Part shown: piece by piece, positions 15,544 through 24,885 of the stretch
Layout of the letters: each line of letters opens with the position of its first letter
Numbering within the stretch: the stretch's first letter is position 1
Assembly: GCF_002563655.1 (NCBI RefSeq)
Contig: NZ_PDIY01000001.1
Coordinates: forward strand, 2,144,001 to 2,208,000
Reading direction: 5' to 3'
DNA length: 64,000 nucleotides
From: Bacillus sp. es.034
Lineage (GTDB): Bacteria > Bacillota > Bacilli > Bacillales > Bacillaceae_B
Made by a program: the position numbers and the translations under genes
The notes under the pieces: generated by a model
What the model was told of the DNA's origin: nothing
The model's database searches: none
What the model saw: the letters and a program-made list of their open reading frames with translations, nothing else

Positions 15544-16103
15544 ACCAGCCGCTCCTTTAATTTCACATTCGTCGCTAATTTTTTCTTTCCGCGGTATAAC
15601 CGGTTATCCACAGCCGCTTTCGAAAGATGTAATTGATCCGCAATTTCCATATTGGATAAATCTAAATAATACTTCATCATGAAAATATCCCGGTCCAATT
15701 CCTCCAGCTGACTGATCGCTGCCAATAATTCGTTTTTTTCTTCCCGATGCAATATGGATATATCGGTTCCGGGAGTACTTGATTTTTTAAGGAGGGATTC
15801 GTCCTGCTGTTCACGGGCGTTCCGTTTTTCAGCCTGCCGGTATCGGTCGATTGCCTTGTATTTCGTGATCATCCCAATCCACTTTCTGAAATCTTCAGAC
15901 TCTCCTTTAAACTGATGGGCGTTTTGCCAGACGGTCAGGAAGACATCGTTGATACATTCATCGACGTCCAGCCGATTTTGATTGTGTAGGATTTTTGTAG
16001 CGATAGTTTTCACAAGCTGCATGTAAGTATCAATGATATACTCCAATGCATCCTCTTTTTTCTTTTTTAATCTTTTGATGAAATTGGTCGGTGAACTTTT
16101 CAT
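15540..16103 (-). CDS. ECF-type RNA polymerase sigma factor
   Basis: A 187-residue sigma-70 family protein with region 2 (DVDECINDVFLTVWQNAHQF, FRKWIGMITKYKAIDRYR) near residues 45-90 and region 4 (LDRDIFMMKYYLDLSNMEIA, then ADQLHLSKAAVDNRLYRGKK) near 135-180; regions 1 and 3 are missing, as in ECF factors. With the membrane anti-sigma partner it should direct a small envelope-signal regulon. AAGGAGCG precedes the ATG. The upstream 306 bases contain a pair of TGACGCAAT direct repeats, but I could not see an unambiguous autoregulatory ECF promoter. Confidence 0.9.
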   Translation of the reverse strand: MKSSPTNFIKRLKKKKEDALEYIIDTYMQLVKTIATKILHNQNRLDVDECINDVFLTVWQNAHQFKGESEDFRKWIGMITKYKAIDRYRQAEKRNAREQQDESLLKKSSTPGTDISILHREEKNELLAAISQLEELDRDIFMMKYYLDLSNMEIADQLHLSKAAVDNRLYRGKKKLATNVKLKERLV

Positions 16104-16250
16104 TTGATTCGCTCCTTATATGGTTGAAAGGCCTTTACACTATGTACAACGAATGGATGTGGAAGTTATTCTCATGTAAGTTGAAATTCTTTTTTGACTT
16201 ATTCCAGTATACAATTAAGGCAGGGGTCAGAGATGGGTGATTTTGTCATT

Positions 16251-16280
16251 TGACGCAATGATCGATGGGAATGACGCAAT
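16251..16280. repeat. Pair of TGACGCAAT direct repeats
   Basis: TGACGCAAT occurs at 16251-16259 and 16272-16280, 21 bases apart, two helical turns, in the 306-base gene-free region upstream of the ECF sigma operon. The spacing fits a regulator binding one DNA face. The rest of the region holds only a TATAAT-like element and the terminator of ytrI. Confidence 0.4.
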
Positions 16281-16369
16281 CACGACTAAATCTGAAGACG
16301 ATGCCCCTATAATACCTGTCAAAGAGGGAATCAAACGGCTATTTTAAAACCATCCCGAACAAAATCAAA

Positions 16370-16395
16370 CAAAAAAACCCGCCACCCGGCAGGTT
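16370..16395 (-). terminator. Terminator of the ytrH-ytrI operon
   Basis: AACCCGCC and GGCAGGTT pair with one mismatch around ACCC; read leftwards the hairpin is followed by a run of seven T. Confidence 0.8.
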
Positions 16396-16410
16396 CACAG
16401 TAGACTACTC

Positions 16411-16917
16411 TTAATCATCCTCATACTTCAACTCCAACGTAATCTGCGTGGTCGTATAAAAGTACATTTCCTTCACTTTCAGCCGGAAATTCTTATCATT
16501 CAGCTTCACGGTTTTGTTTTCAATGATTTTCTTGATGAGCTCTTTATTCCCGTACACGGTTTCTAAGTCCTTGGTCAAAAGGCTCCGTAAATCTTCACTC
16601 AGTTTGTCCTCGGTTTCATGGATGCTGAGCAGCTCCACTTTTGTCTTGGTCGTGTTGATGATCTTGATTTTCACTTCTTGGATAACCAGTTCATTTTCGT
16701 TTTCCTGATTCAGCTGCTTATATTCTTCCTGTAAGTAGGACAGGGTGTTCTTCAATTTACTGATTTCATTTTTCTGTTCTTCAATCTTAAGGGCCTGTTT
16801 TTCATGCATGGTGCCGAACATGAAGAGGAAGATCATCCAGCTGATGATGCCTCCCACGACCATTCCGGCGAAGAACCGCTGCCAGGAAGGGAGCCGGTAG
16901 AAAGGGGGGATCCTCAT
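16411..16917 (-). CDS. ytrI: Sporulation membrane protein YtrI
   Basis: A 168-residue protein with one membrane helix (about residues 14-33, RFFAGMVVGGIISWMIFLFM), a coiled coil (EEQKNEISKLKNTLSYLQEE) and a C-terminal strand-rich domain. In B. subtilis YtrI and YtrH are made in the forespore line and are needed for efficient sporulation. The start is the ATG at the ATGA overlap with ytrH; the longer open frame upstream is only read-through of ytrH sequence. Position beside dnaE is the conserved Bacillus arrangement. Confidence 0.85.
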   Translation of the reverse strand: MRIPPFYRLPSWQRFFAGMVVGGIISWMIFLFMFGTMHEKQALKIEEQKNEISKLKNTLSYLQEEYKQLNQENENELVIQEVKIKIINTTKTKVELLSIHETEDKLSEDLRSLLTKDLETVYGNKELIKKIIENKTVKLNDKNFRLKVKEMYFYTTTQITLELKYEDD

Positions 16918-17249
16918 GACGGCATATGTTCCTGGGTCAGCCAGGTAATAATCATCGCAGCGGTATTGGCCCCTCCGAGTGCAGACAAGATCCACAGGAA
17001 TTGTTTGAAGAGTTCTTTTGTTTCCCCGTTCAGGAAGCCTTTTTCAAAGCTGTATACTGTATCGAATGTGCCGCCGATCGCTGCGATGATGGCCCAGATC
17101 CGCAGGAAATCGGATAGTCGTCTCATTTCAATGAATAGGGGCTGCCCCATGGCAAACGAGGCAAGTCCCCCGAGCAGTGATCCACCGAGCAGTACCCCCA
17201 TAGCGATAAAGAAGCTTTTGAATAATTCCGGAAAGAAAGCTTCCGCCAT
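16914..17249 (-). CDS. ytrH: Sporulation protein YtrH
   Basis: A 111-residue protein with three membrane helices (about 12-33, 48-63, 84-103). FFPELFKSFFIAMGVLLGGS and the loop TKELFKQFLWILSALGGANT match YtrH. It is the first gene of the ytrH-ytrI pair, overlapping by four bases, divergent from dnaE as in B. subtilis. GATGGAGATGATGA precedes the ATG. Sporulation-specific expression is known from B. subtilis; I cannot clearly see the promoter. Confidence 0.85.
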   Translation of the reverse strand: MAEAFFPELFKSFFIAMGVLLGGSLLGGLASFAMGQPLFIEMRRLSDFLRIWAIIAAIGGTFDTVYSFEKGFLNGETKELFKQFLWILSALGGANTAAMIITWLTQEHMPS

Positions 17250-17386
17250 TTCATCATCTCCATCTATTACGTGTCTTTACGATAACTATATGGGATTCGG
17301 GGACAAGATATGAGGGAGAACATATTTTCTTTTTTTCGGTTTCTTACCTATAATAAAGGTATATTGAAAAAAAGGTTGTGCATAAC

Positions 17387-20300
17387 ATGTCATTTGTTCA
17401 TTTACAAATAGCGAGTGCCTATAGTCTCTTGTCTAGCACGATATCGATAAATGGACTTGTACATAAAGCGAAAGAATCAGGATATAAGGCGCTTGCCTTG
17501 ACCGATAAAAATATGATGTATTCCGCGATCCCTTTTTATAAGGCGTGTGTAAAAGAAAACATCCAACCGATCATCGGATTGACCGCAGATATTGCCTCAG
17601 AGGAAGGCTCCCATCCCCTTGTTCTCCTTGTAAAAAATCAGACGGGCTATCAGAATCTATTAAAAATCTCGAGTGCCATCGGGGCAAAGTCGAAAGAAGG
17701 ATTACCGCTTAAGTGGCTCTCTTCCTACAGTAAGGGATTGATCGCCATCTCTCCAGGCGTCAAGGGTGAGATCGAAAACCTCTTATTGAATGATGAAAAA
17801 GAAAAAGCGAAGGAATGTATCCGCACCTATCAACAGATGTTCGGTCGGGATTCCTTTTATTTGAGCATTCAAAAGCACGGCATTGCCTCTGAAGATACCC
17901 TTATCCCTTTACTGCAGGAGGTGGCGGAAGAGACCGGTACGGAAATGATCGCGACGAATGATGTGCAGTACCTGGAGCAGAAAGATCATTTTGCCCATGA
18001 GTGTATGGCTGCGATCAGGGACGGGGTGAAATTGGCTGAGGATGATCGGGACGTCCTCGGGTCACAGGAGTATTATTTCAAGAACAAGGATCAGATGGTG
18101 GAGCTATTCTCTGATCATGTGGAGGCACTGGAAAATACGATGAAGATTGCCGACCGCTGCCATCTGACCATTCCTTTCCATCAACAGCTCCTTCCGAAAT
18201 ATCCTCTGCCTGAAGGAGTCACCGCCCTCGAGGAATTGACCCATCTTTGCGAAAAAGGGTTAAGTGAGCGGGTGGAAACCGTTTCCGATGAGTATATCGA
18301 ACGGTTGGATTATGAGCTTGAAGTCATCGGCAGGATGGGGTTCAGCGACTACTTCCTGATCGTATGGGATTTCATGAAATACGCGAAGGACAAAAAGATC
18401 CTGACCGGACCGGGACGTGGGTCGGCAGCAGGTTCCCTCGTGTCCTACGCCCTCCGGATCACGGACGTGGATCCCCTGGAGCACCATCTGCTGTTTGAAC
18501 GATTCCTGAACCCTGAACGGGTCTCTATGCCGGATATCGACATCGATTTCCCGGATCATCGGCGCGACGAAGTGATCGAATATGTGGAAGGGAAGTACGG
18601 CAGCCTGCATGTTGCTCAGATCATCACGTTCGGGACGTTTGCAGCGAAAGCGGCCCTCCGTGATACGGGTCGTGTGTTCGGACTCAATATGAAGGAGCAG
18701 GAGCAGGTCTCGAAGCTGGTTCCGAATCAGCTTGGGATCACATTAAAGGAAGCGTATGAAAAGTCGAAGGGCTTCCGAGAATTTGTGACGGGCTCTGATC
18801 ATTATAAAAAGTTGTTTCAGACGGCCCTTAAACTGGAAGGACTTCCGAGACACACCTCCACCCATGCGGCGGGAGTGGTGATGAGTGAAGCACCTTTAGT
18901 GCAGTGGGTACCGATCCAGGGGAGTTCATCTGGTATTCATCTGACTCAGTATTCTATGGATATTTTAGAAGAAATCGGATTGTTGAAGATGGATTTCCTC
19001 GGACTTCGCAATCTGAGTATATTGGAAAGAATCGTGAAGAACGTTGAAATCGGGACCGGAAAACCGTTTGCCATCGAGTCGATCCCAATGAATGATGCCA
19101 AAACGTTCGAGCTGCTCACTAAAGGGCAGACGAATGGGATCTTCCAGCTGGAATCGGAGGGGATGCGGAACGTACTGAAAAGGCTCAAACCCAATTCCTT
19201 TGAAGACATCGTGGCGGTGAACGCCTTATACCGTCCGGGACCGATGGAGAACATCCCGATGTATATCAATCGTAAACATGGGAAAGAACAGGTGGAATAT
19301 CCTCATCCCGATTTGAAACCGATCCTTGAAATGACGTATGGAGTCATTGTGTATCAGGAGCAGATCATGCAGATCGCTTCGAAAATGGCCGGATTTTCCC
19401 TCGGAGAAGCGGATCTCCTCAGGCGGGCCGTTTCCAAGAAGAAAAAGGATGTCCTCGATCAGGAGCGGGAGCATTTCGTTTCTGGTTCGATCCGTAAAGG
19501 CTACAGGGAAGAGGTCGCCCATACGATTTATGATTTGATCGTCCGCTTCGCCGATTACGGTTTCAACCGGTCACATGCCGTTGCGTACAGCATGATCGCC
19601 TATCAGCTCGCTTACCTGAAAGCACACTATCCTGCGTTTTTCTTATCATCTCTCCTGACGTCCGTCGTTGGGAATGAAACGAAGGTGGCTCAGTATATAC
19701 GGGAGGCGACGCAGTATGACATTGAAATTCTGCCTCCTTCCATCAATCGCAGCCAGTTTGTTTTTACAGTAGAAGGAAAGAATGTGATCCGCTATAGCAT
19801 CGGGGCGATTAAAGGAATCGGGGCTGCGGCTCTAAAGGAAATCATCCGTGCGAGAAAGGAAAAGCCATTTCAGGATCTGTTCGATTTCTGCATGAGGGTG
19901 TCTTCGAAAACGATCAATCGGAAGATCTTAGAGAATCTTGTGCTCTCCGGGGCGTTTGATGAATTCGGGATCGACCGCGCTACCTTGCTTGCAAGCCTCG
20001 ATGTGGCAGCCCAGCATGCAGAGCTTGTGAATCCTGATGACGATCCTGACCTGTTCCATGAAGAAGAGGCGTTTATGCTAAAGCCTAAATATGTGGAAGT
20101 GGATGACATGACCATCGATACGAAGCTTCAGTTTGAGAAACAGGTACTTGGACTATACTTATCGGATCACCCGGTTTCTTCATACCGTCCTTTATTTGAA
20201 AATCTTGGATTGCAGCAAATAGCCGATCTTCAAAAAGGCTCGAAAATGTCACTCGGCGGTTATATTACCGGGATGAAATCGATCCGGACCAAAAAAGGGG

Positions 20301-20737
20301 AAGTGATGGCTTTTCTTGAAATCGGGGACGAAAGCGGTGAGATGGAAGCCGTCGTGTTTCCGAATGTGTACAAACATAATATGCCGCTACTCAAAGAAGG
20401 GAATATTCTCCTATTCGGGGGCAATGTAGAAGACCGCAACGATAAGCTGCAATTCATCGTGAACCAGCTGGAAACGATGGAAGACGTTCAGGCAAGAGTG
20501 AAAGAGAGCAGCCAGAAGCTCTATTTAAAAATCGCCGCAGGTCAGGATGAAGAAGCTTGTATGGAGGGAATCCATAGAGCCATTAACCGGTTCAAAGGGA
20601 AGAATCCGGTCATCGTCTACTACGAGCAAGCCAAAAAGAGTATAAGACTTCCGGATCATCTCCGCATAAGTCCTTCACAGGAGGCTCTTAGGGAATTTTA
20701 CCGAATTCTTGGTGAGTCAAATGTGATATTGCAATAA
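17387..20737 (+). CDS. dnaE: DNA polymerase III subunit alpha (DnaE)
   Basis: A 1116-residue DnaE1-type replicative polymerase. Order: PHP domain (HLQIASAYSLLSSTISI start), polymerase palm with GPGRGSAAGS and the catalytic PDIDIDFPD (Asp383, Asp385 and neighbours), a second catalytic region VYQEQIMQIAS, tandem helix-hairpin-helix and a C-terminal OB fold (MAFLEIGDESGEMEAVVFP). In Bacillus it extends RNA primers on the lagging strand before PolC takes over. The ATG matches the B. subtilis start (MSFVHLQ); an in-frame GTG three codons earlier lies in the ribosome site AAAGGTTG. It is divergent from ytrH. Confidence 0.97.
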   Translation: MSFVHLQIASAYSLLSSTISINGLVHKAKESGYKALALTDKNMMYSAIPFYKACVKENIQPIIGLTADIASEEGSHPLVLLVKNQTGYQNLLKISSAIGAKSKEGLPLKWLSSYSKGLIAISPGVKGEIENLLLNDEKEKAKECIRTYQQMFGRDSFYLSIQKHGIASEDTLIPLLQEVAEETGTEMIATNDVQYLEQKDHFAHECMAAIRDGVKLAEDDRDVLGSQEYYFKNKDQMVELFSDHVEALENTMKIADRCHLTIPFHQQLLPKYPLPEGVTALEELTHLCEKGLSERVETVSDEYIERLDYELEVIGRMGFSDYFLIVWDFMKYAKDKKILTGPGRGSAAGSLVSYALRITDVDPLEHHLLFERFLNPERVSMPDIDIDFPDHRRDEVIEYVEGKYGSLHVAQIITFGTFAAKAALRDTGRVFGLNMKEQEQVSKLVPNQLGITLKEAYEKSKGFREFVTGSDHYKKLFQTALKLEGLPRHTSTHAAGVVMSEAPLVQWVPIQGSSSGIHLTQYSMDILEEIGLLKMDFLGLRNLSILERIVKNVEIGTGKPFAIESIPMNDAKTFELLTKGQTNGIFQLESEGMRNVLKRLKPNSFEDIVAVNALYRPGPMENIPMYINRKHGKEQVEYPHPDLKPILEMTYGVIVYQEQIMQIASKMAGFSLGEADLLRRAVSKKKKDVLDQEREHFVSGSIRKGYREEVAHTIYDLIVRFADYGFNRSHAVAYSMIAYQLAYLKAHYPAFFLSSLLTSVVGNETKVAQYIREATQYDIEILPPSINRSQFVFTVEGKNVIRYSIGAIKGIGAAALKEIIRARKEKPFQDLFDFCMRVSSKTINRKILENLVLSGAFDEFGIDRATLLASLDVAAQHAELVNPDDDPDLFHEEEAFMLKPKYVEVDDMTIDTKLQFEKQVLGLYLSDHPVSSYRPLFENLGLQQIADLQKGSKMSLGGYITGMKSIRTKKGEVMAFLEIGDESGEMEAVVFPNVYKHNMPLLKEGNILLFGGNVEDRNDKLQFIVNQLETMEDVQARVKESSQKLYLKIAAGQDEEACMEGIHRAINRFKGKNPVIVYYEQAKKSIRLPDHLRISPSQEALREFYRILGESNVILQ

Positions 20738-20782
20738 CATACTTTACTAAAACCATAATTTATATTATTGTTTAATAGAAAA

Positions 20783-20799
20783 AGGTGGTCTGACCACCT
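20783..20799. promoter_or_regulatory. FadR-subfamily operator upstream of ytsJ
   Basis: AGGTGGTCTGACCACCT is a perfect 8+1+8 palindrome whose centre TGGTCTGACCA fits the TGGTNNNACCA signature of the FadR/PdhR/LldR class of GntR regulators. A GntR regulator with a FadR-type DNA-binding domain is the second gene of the operon it precedes. A weak promoter (TTTACT, then TATTGT near 20762) lies just upstream, so binding would block transcription start or elongation. No T run follows, so a terminator role for the palindrome is unlikely. Confidence 0.6.
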
Positions 20800-20900
20800 C
20801 TGAACTTATTATTTTATTTATCCATTTTTACATTTAGAAGAGTCGTCACAAGCACGATTCGATCCATAGCATGTAAAAGAATCAGAAGGAGTGAGTCAAT

Positions 20901-22139
20901 TTGTCATTACGCGAAGAAGCTCTGCATATGCATCGAGTGAATAAAGGGAAGTTAGAGTCGAAATCCAAGGTGGAAGTCCGAAATGCGGATGACTTGAGCT
21001 TAGCTTACTCCCCCGGGGTGGCGGAACCCTGTAAGGTGATCTATGACAAGCCTGAAACCGTCTATGATTACACGATGAAAGGGAATATGGTCGCGGTTGT
21101 TTCCGATGGTACGGCTGTTCTGGGTCTTGGGAATATCGGACCTGAAGCGGCTCTTCCCGTCATGGAAGGAAAGGCGGTACTATTCAAGAGTTTTGCAGGA
21201 GTCGACGCATTCCCGATCTGTTTGAACACAACAGATGTGGACAAGATCGTTGAAACCGTCAAGCTCCTTGAGCCGACATTCGGTGGCGTGAACCTTGAAG
21301 ATATCGCCGCTCCGAATTGCTTTGAAATTGAAGAACGCCTGAAGAAAGAAACGAATATCCCTGTTTTCCATGATGATCAGCATGGGACGGCGATCGTCAC
21401 TGTGGCGGGACTTGTGAACGCTCTCAAAATTGTCGGGAAGAAAATGTCCGAAATCAAAGTCGTGGCAAATGGCGCAGGTGCTGCGGGTATGGCCATTATT
21501 AAGCTTCTCTACCGGTACGGTGTAAGGGACATCATCATGTGTGATTCCAAGGGTGCGATTTATGAAGGGCGTCCTGAAGGGATGAACTCTACGAAAGACG
21601 AAGTGGCGAAATTTACGAACCGTGATCATATCAAGGGCGGCTTAGGTGAAGTATTGAAGGATGCCGACGTATTCATCGGTGTATCTGTTGCCGGTGCCCT
21701 GACGGAAGAGATGGTTTCCTCCATGAAACAGGATCCGATCATCTTTGCCATGGCGAACCCGGTTCCTGAAATCATGCCGGAGCTTGCCAAAGCAGCGGGA
21801 GCCAAAGTGATTGGTACAGGTCGATCTGATTTTCCTAACCAGGTGAACAATGTTCTTGCCTTCCCTGGGATCTTCAGGGGCGCACTGGACGTACGTGCAA
21901 CCCACATCAATGAAAAAATGAAGCAGGCTGCCGTTGAAGCGATTGCTTCTTTGATCACAGAAGACGAACTGAACGCGGACTATGTCATTCCGGCGCCATT
22001 CGATAAGCGTGTCGCTCCAGCCGTTGCTGCTGCTGTGGCCAAGACAGCGATGGAAACAGGGGTTGCCCGCTTAAAGGTGGACCCGGAAGAAATCCGTAAG
22101 AAAACAGAAGATTTAGCAGTCATCGGGAAGAGTGAATGA
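20901..22139 (+). CDS. ytsJ: NADP-dependent malic enzyme
   Basis: A 412-residue malic enzyme of the short bacterial type. SLAYSPGVAEPCK and VFHDDQHGTAIVTVAGL carry the malate and metal residues; VVANGAGAAGMAIIKLL is the dinucleotide-binding fold; IFAMANPVPEIMPE is also diagnostic. It converts malate to pyruvate, CO2 and NADPH. In B. subtilis YtsJ is the main NADPH-making malic enzyme for growth on malate. Start is TTG after AAGGAGTGAG. A FadR-type operator lies about 100 bases upstream, and the gene is coupled to the regulator gene that follows and then to accDA, linking NADPH supply with fatty acid synthesis (inference). Confidence 0.92.
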   Translation: MSLREEALHMHRVNKGKLESKSKVEVRNADDLSLAYSPGVAEPCKVIYDKPETVYDYTMKGNMVAVVSDGTAVLGLGNIGPEAALPVMEGKAVLFKSFAGVDAFPICLNTTDVDKIVETVKLLEPTFGGVNLEDIAAPNCFEIEERLKKETNIPVFHDDQHGTAIVTVAGLVNALKIVGKKMSEIKVVANGAGAAGMAIIKLLYRYGVRDIIMCDSKGAIYEGRPEGMNSTKDEVAKFTNRDHIKGGLGEVLKDADVFIGVSVAGALTEEMVSSMKQDPIIFAMANPVPEIMPELAKAAGAKVIGTGRSDFPNQVNNVLAFPGIFRGALDVRATHINEKMKQAAVEAIASLITEDELNADYVIPAPFDKRVAPAVAAAVAKTAMETGVARLKVDPEEIRKKTEDLAVIGKSE

Positions 22140-22795
22140 TGACAGAAGTGAACTCTCTCCAAACTCACGCTAAGGTATATATTGGAATTGTTCACCAGCT
22201 GAGAGAAATGATATCAAAGGACTGTCTGAAGCCGGGAGATAAGATCCCGTCAGAGAGAGAGCTGTCAGAGCGCCTTAATGTGGGGCGCTCTTCGGTGAGG
22301 GAAGCACTCCGGGCCCTTGAACTGTTAGGGCTGATTGAAACCCGCAGAGGGGAAGGTACCTTTCTGCGTGATTTTAGGGACCATCATCTGATCGACCTTC
22401 TTGGCATGTTCATCCTCCAGGACGACATGGCTCAGGAAGACATCCTTCAGACAAAGATGATGATTGAAAAAGAGGCACTGAAAGCTTTGTATTTAGAAAA
22501 GAAGAAAACAGATTCCCTGCATGTGAGTGTTTCAGAATGCGAGAATCTGGACGACGTGTTCAGGGAGATCGTCATGATGAGTTCGAATTACTTATCTCAA
22601 CGGATCTGGAATATCCTGAATGATTTCGAAACGTTGATCTGTGGTGAGAAGAAGCTCACTGCACCGATGAGGGAAGAATTGATCACAATGCTTAACGGCA
22701 TCGCTCAACAGGAGAAAGAGACTGTGCAAGAGACGTATAGAAGGGTTAGGAAAATTGTCGATGAAGACGCGACAATTTCCAACATCTTTTTTTAA
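22136..22795 (+). CDS. GntR-family transcriptional regulator, FadR subfamily
   Basis: A 219-residue regulator. Residues 15-80 form the winged helix: GDKIPSERELSERLNVGRSS, then VREALRALELLGLIETRRGE, textbook FadR-type. The C-terminal 130 residues are mostly helical but short for an FCD domain and lack obvious His metal ligands, so the effector domain may be reduced. It overlaps ytsJ by four bases and lies 128 bases before accD. The palindrome TGGTCTGACCA upstream of ytsJ is its likely operator, giving autoregulation. The ligand could be an acyl-CoA or organic acid (inference). B. subtilis lacks a gene at this position. Confidence 0.85.
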   Translation: MMTEVNSLQTHAKVYIGIVHQLREMISKDCLKPGDKIPSERELSERLNVGRSSVREALRALELLGLIETRRGEGTFLRDFRDHHLIDLLGMFILQDDMAQEDILQTKMMIEKEALKALYLEKKKTDSLHVSVSECENLDDVFREIVMMSSNYLSQRIWNILNDFETLICGEKKLTAPMREELITMLNGIAQQEKETVQETYRRVRKIVDEDATISNIFF

Positions 22796-22869
22796 ACACT
22801 TCCATTAAACTGATAGTCAAGCAGTTAATGCACTTACTATAGAGAAGCGAATGGGCAGCTGTCATGTAA

Positions 22870-22881
22870 GGGAATATTCCC
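22870..22881. promoter_or_regulatory. Palindrome GGGAATATTCCC upstream of accD
   Basis: A perfect 12-base palindrome 42 bases before the accD start codon and 20 bases after a TATAGAG -10-like element. It does not match FapR (TTAGTACC dyad) or the FadR-type site upstream of ytsJ. Possibly an operator; weak on its own. Confidence 0.3.
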
Positions 22882-22923
22882 CCGCTGAAGCAAGCTAGTG
22901 TCATTCGGTAAGGAGGTTTCACC

Positions 22924-23799
22924 TTGCTAAAGGAACTTTTTAACAAATCAAAAAAGGAAAAGAAAAAATATGCAACGATTCCTTCTGAAGCGGCCAAACA
23001 TGACGTTCCGGAAGGCATCATGACAAAATGTCCTGATTGCAAAAAAATCATGTACACAAAAGAACTTCAAAAAAACTTAAAGGTGTGCATCCATTGTGGT
23101 TATCACCATGGCATGAGCTCACCGGAGAGGGTCGATAGTTTTATAGATGAGGGTACATTCAAGGAGCTTGATCAAGACCTGACTTCGGGTAACCCGCTGA
23201 ATTTCCCTGACTATGAAAGTAAAGTGGAAAAAGACCGTAAGAAGACGGGCATGAACGAAGCCGTTCTGACAGGTTCAGGAAAGGTTAATGGAGTGGAAGT
23301 CGTGACAGCTATCATGGATTCCCGTTTCCGGATGGGAAGCATGGGATCGGTGGTAGGAGAAAAAATCACGAGAGCCATTGAAGAGGCCGATAAACGGAAG
23401 GTACCGTTCATCATCTTCACGGCTTCAGGCGGGGCGCGGATGCAGGAAGGTGTCCTTTCCTTGATGCAAATGGCGAAGACCAGTGTAGCGTTGAGACGTC
23501 TGAGCGATAACGGAGGGCTCTTCATCTCGATCATGACCCATCCGACGACAGGCGGAGTATCCGCAAGTTTCGCATCCGTCGGGGATTATAACTTTGCGGA
23601 GCCCGGGGCACTGATTGGATTCGCAGGCAGAAGGATCATCGAGCAGACAATCCGTGAAGACCTGCCGGAGGACTTCCAGACATCCGAATTTTTATTAAAA
23701 CATGGACAACTTGACGGAGTCATCTCGAGACTCGAGTTGAAAGAGAAAATCGGGACAATACTTGATATACATCAGTGGGACGGTGATCTGCCATGGTAA
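22924..23799 (+). CDS. accD: Acetyl-CoA carboxylase carboxyltransferase subunit beta
   Basis: A 291-residue subunit with an N-terminal zinc ribbon ([18 protein letters not shown] then CIHCG) and the crotonase-fold domain with [19 protein letters not shown] and [11 protein letters not shown]. With AccA it moves carboxyl from carboxybiotin to acetyl-CoA, making malonyl-CoA, the committed step of fatty acid synthesis. Start is TTG after AAGGAGG. It overlaps accA by seven bases, ensuring balanced subunits. The gene lies behind a FadR-type regulator and ytsJ, unlike B. subtilis where ytsJ directly precedes accD. Confidence 0.95.
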   Translation: MLKELFNKSKKEKKKYATIPSEAAKHDVPEGIMTKCPDCKKIMYTKELQKNLKVCIHCGYHHGMSSPERVDSFIDEGTFKELDQDLTSGNPLNFPDYESKVEKDRKKTGMNEAVLTGSGKVNGVEVVTAIMDSRFRMGSMGSVVGEKITRAIEEADKRKVPFIIFTASGGARMQEGVLSLMQMAKTSVALRRLSDNGGLFISIMTHPTTGGVSASFASVGDYNFAEPGALIGFAGRRIIEQTIREDLPEDFQTSEFLLKHGQLDGVISRLELKEKIGTILDIHQWDGDLPW

Positions 23800-24773
23800 A
23801 TGAGATGGAATTTGAAAAGCCAGTATACGAACTCAAGAAGAAAATTGCCGAACTGAAGGAGTTCACCCAGAATTCGGACGTCGATTTATCGAAGGAAATC
23901 GAGAAGCTTGAGAACCGTCTCACAAAGCTTCAAAATGATATCTACGAAAACATGAAGCCATGGGAAAGGGTCCAGGTGGCCCGTCATCCGGAGCGTCCGA
24001 CGACTCTGGATTATATCAAGTATCTCTTCGCGGACTTCATTGAAATGCACGGAGACCGTCTGTATGGGGATGACGAAGCGATTGTTTCAGGAGTCGGGAA
24101 GTTTCACGATGTTCCTGTGACGATCATCGGTCACCAACGAGGGAAAGATACGAAAGAAAACATTCGCCGGAACTTCGGGATGCCACATCCTGAAGGGTAC
24201 CGAAAAGCTTTACGCTTGATGAAACAGGCGGACAAGTTCAATCGTCCGATCATCTGCTTCATCGATACAAAGGGTGCGTATCCCGGGAAAGCGGCAGAAG
24301 AACGCGGGCAGAGTGAAGCCATTGCACGGAATCTTGTGGAGATGGCCGGCCTCACGGTTCCCGTCATCTGCGTCGTTATCGGTGAAGGCGGTAGTGGCGG
24401 AGCATTGGCCCTAGGAGTGGGAAATCATATTCATATGCTTGAAAACTCCACCTACTCCGTCATCTCACCTGAAGGGGCAGCGGCCATCCTCTGGAAGGAT
24501 TCCACCCAGGCGAAACGCGCGGCTGAATCCATGAAGATCACGGCTCCCGATCTAAAGGAGCTTGGGATCATCGATGACATCATCACGGAAGTAAAAGGCG
24601 GAGCCCATAAAGATGTCGAGGAACAGGCGAAATATATCGACGAGGTCCTTAAGAGCTCGCTGAAAGAGTTGGTTCCGATGAAAAAGGACGAGCTCATCCA
24701 ACATCGTTATGAAAAATTCAAGACGATGGGTGAATATTCGGTTTTAAATGATCTTATCGGGGTAAAATCATAA
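23793..24773 (+). CDS. accA: Acetyl-CoA carboxylase carboxyltransferase subunit alpha
   Basis: A 326-residue subunit: N-terminal coiled region ([18 protein letters not shown]), [32 protein letters not shown], and the oxyanion-hole segment [17 protein letters not shown]. It forms the A2B2 carboxyltransferase with AccD. The ATG lies within the accD 3' end (overlap of seven bases). A strong terminator ends the operon ten bases later. Confidence 0.95.
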   Translation: MVNEMEFEKPVYELKKKIAELKEFTQNSDVDLSKEIEKLENRLTKLQNDIYENMKPWERVQVARHPERPTTLDYIKYLFADFIEMHGDRLYGDDEAIVSGVGKFHDVPVTIIGHQRGKDTKENIRRNFGMPHPEGYRKALRLMKQADKFNRPIICFIDTKGAYPGKAAEERGQSEAIARNLVEMAGLTVPVICVVIGEGGSGGALALGVGNHIHMLENSTYSVISPEGAAAILWKDSTQAKRAAESMKITAPDLKELGIIDDIITEVKGGAHKDVEEQAKYIDEVLKSSLKELVPMKKDELIQHRYEKFKTMGEYSVLNDLIGVKS

Positions 24774-24782
24774 CAAACGATG

Positions 24783-24820
24783 GACTGACAAATAGGAGAT
24801 ACCATTTGTCAGTCTTTTTC
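24783..24820 (+). terminator. Terminator of the accDA operon
   Basis: GACTGACAAAT pairs perfectly with ATTTGTCAGTC over 11 bases around a 10-base loop, followed by TTTTT. Confidence 0.9.
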
Positions 24821-24885
24821 ATTCACTCTTCCTTAATCCTACCCGGATAAAGGGCATTGTGACGATATTTTGAAGGTTTTAACAA

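Noticed and set aside
20783-20799. Reading the dnaE-ytsJ palindrome as the dnaE terminator
   Set aside because: There is a 1-base loop and no following T run; the TGGTNNNACCA form and nearby FadR-type gene explain it better.
21180-21629. 149-residue minus-strand open frame inside ytsJ
   Set aside because: Antisense to a well-conserved gene with no ribosome site; typical shadow frame.
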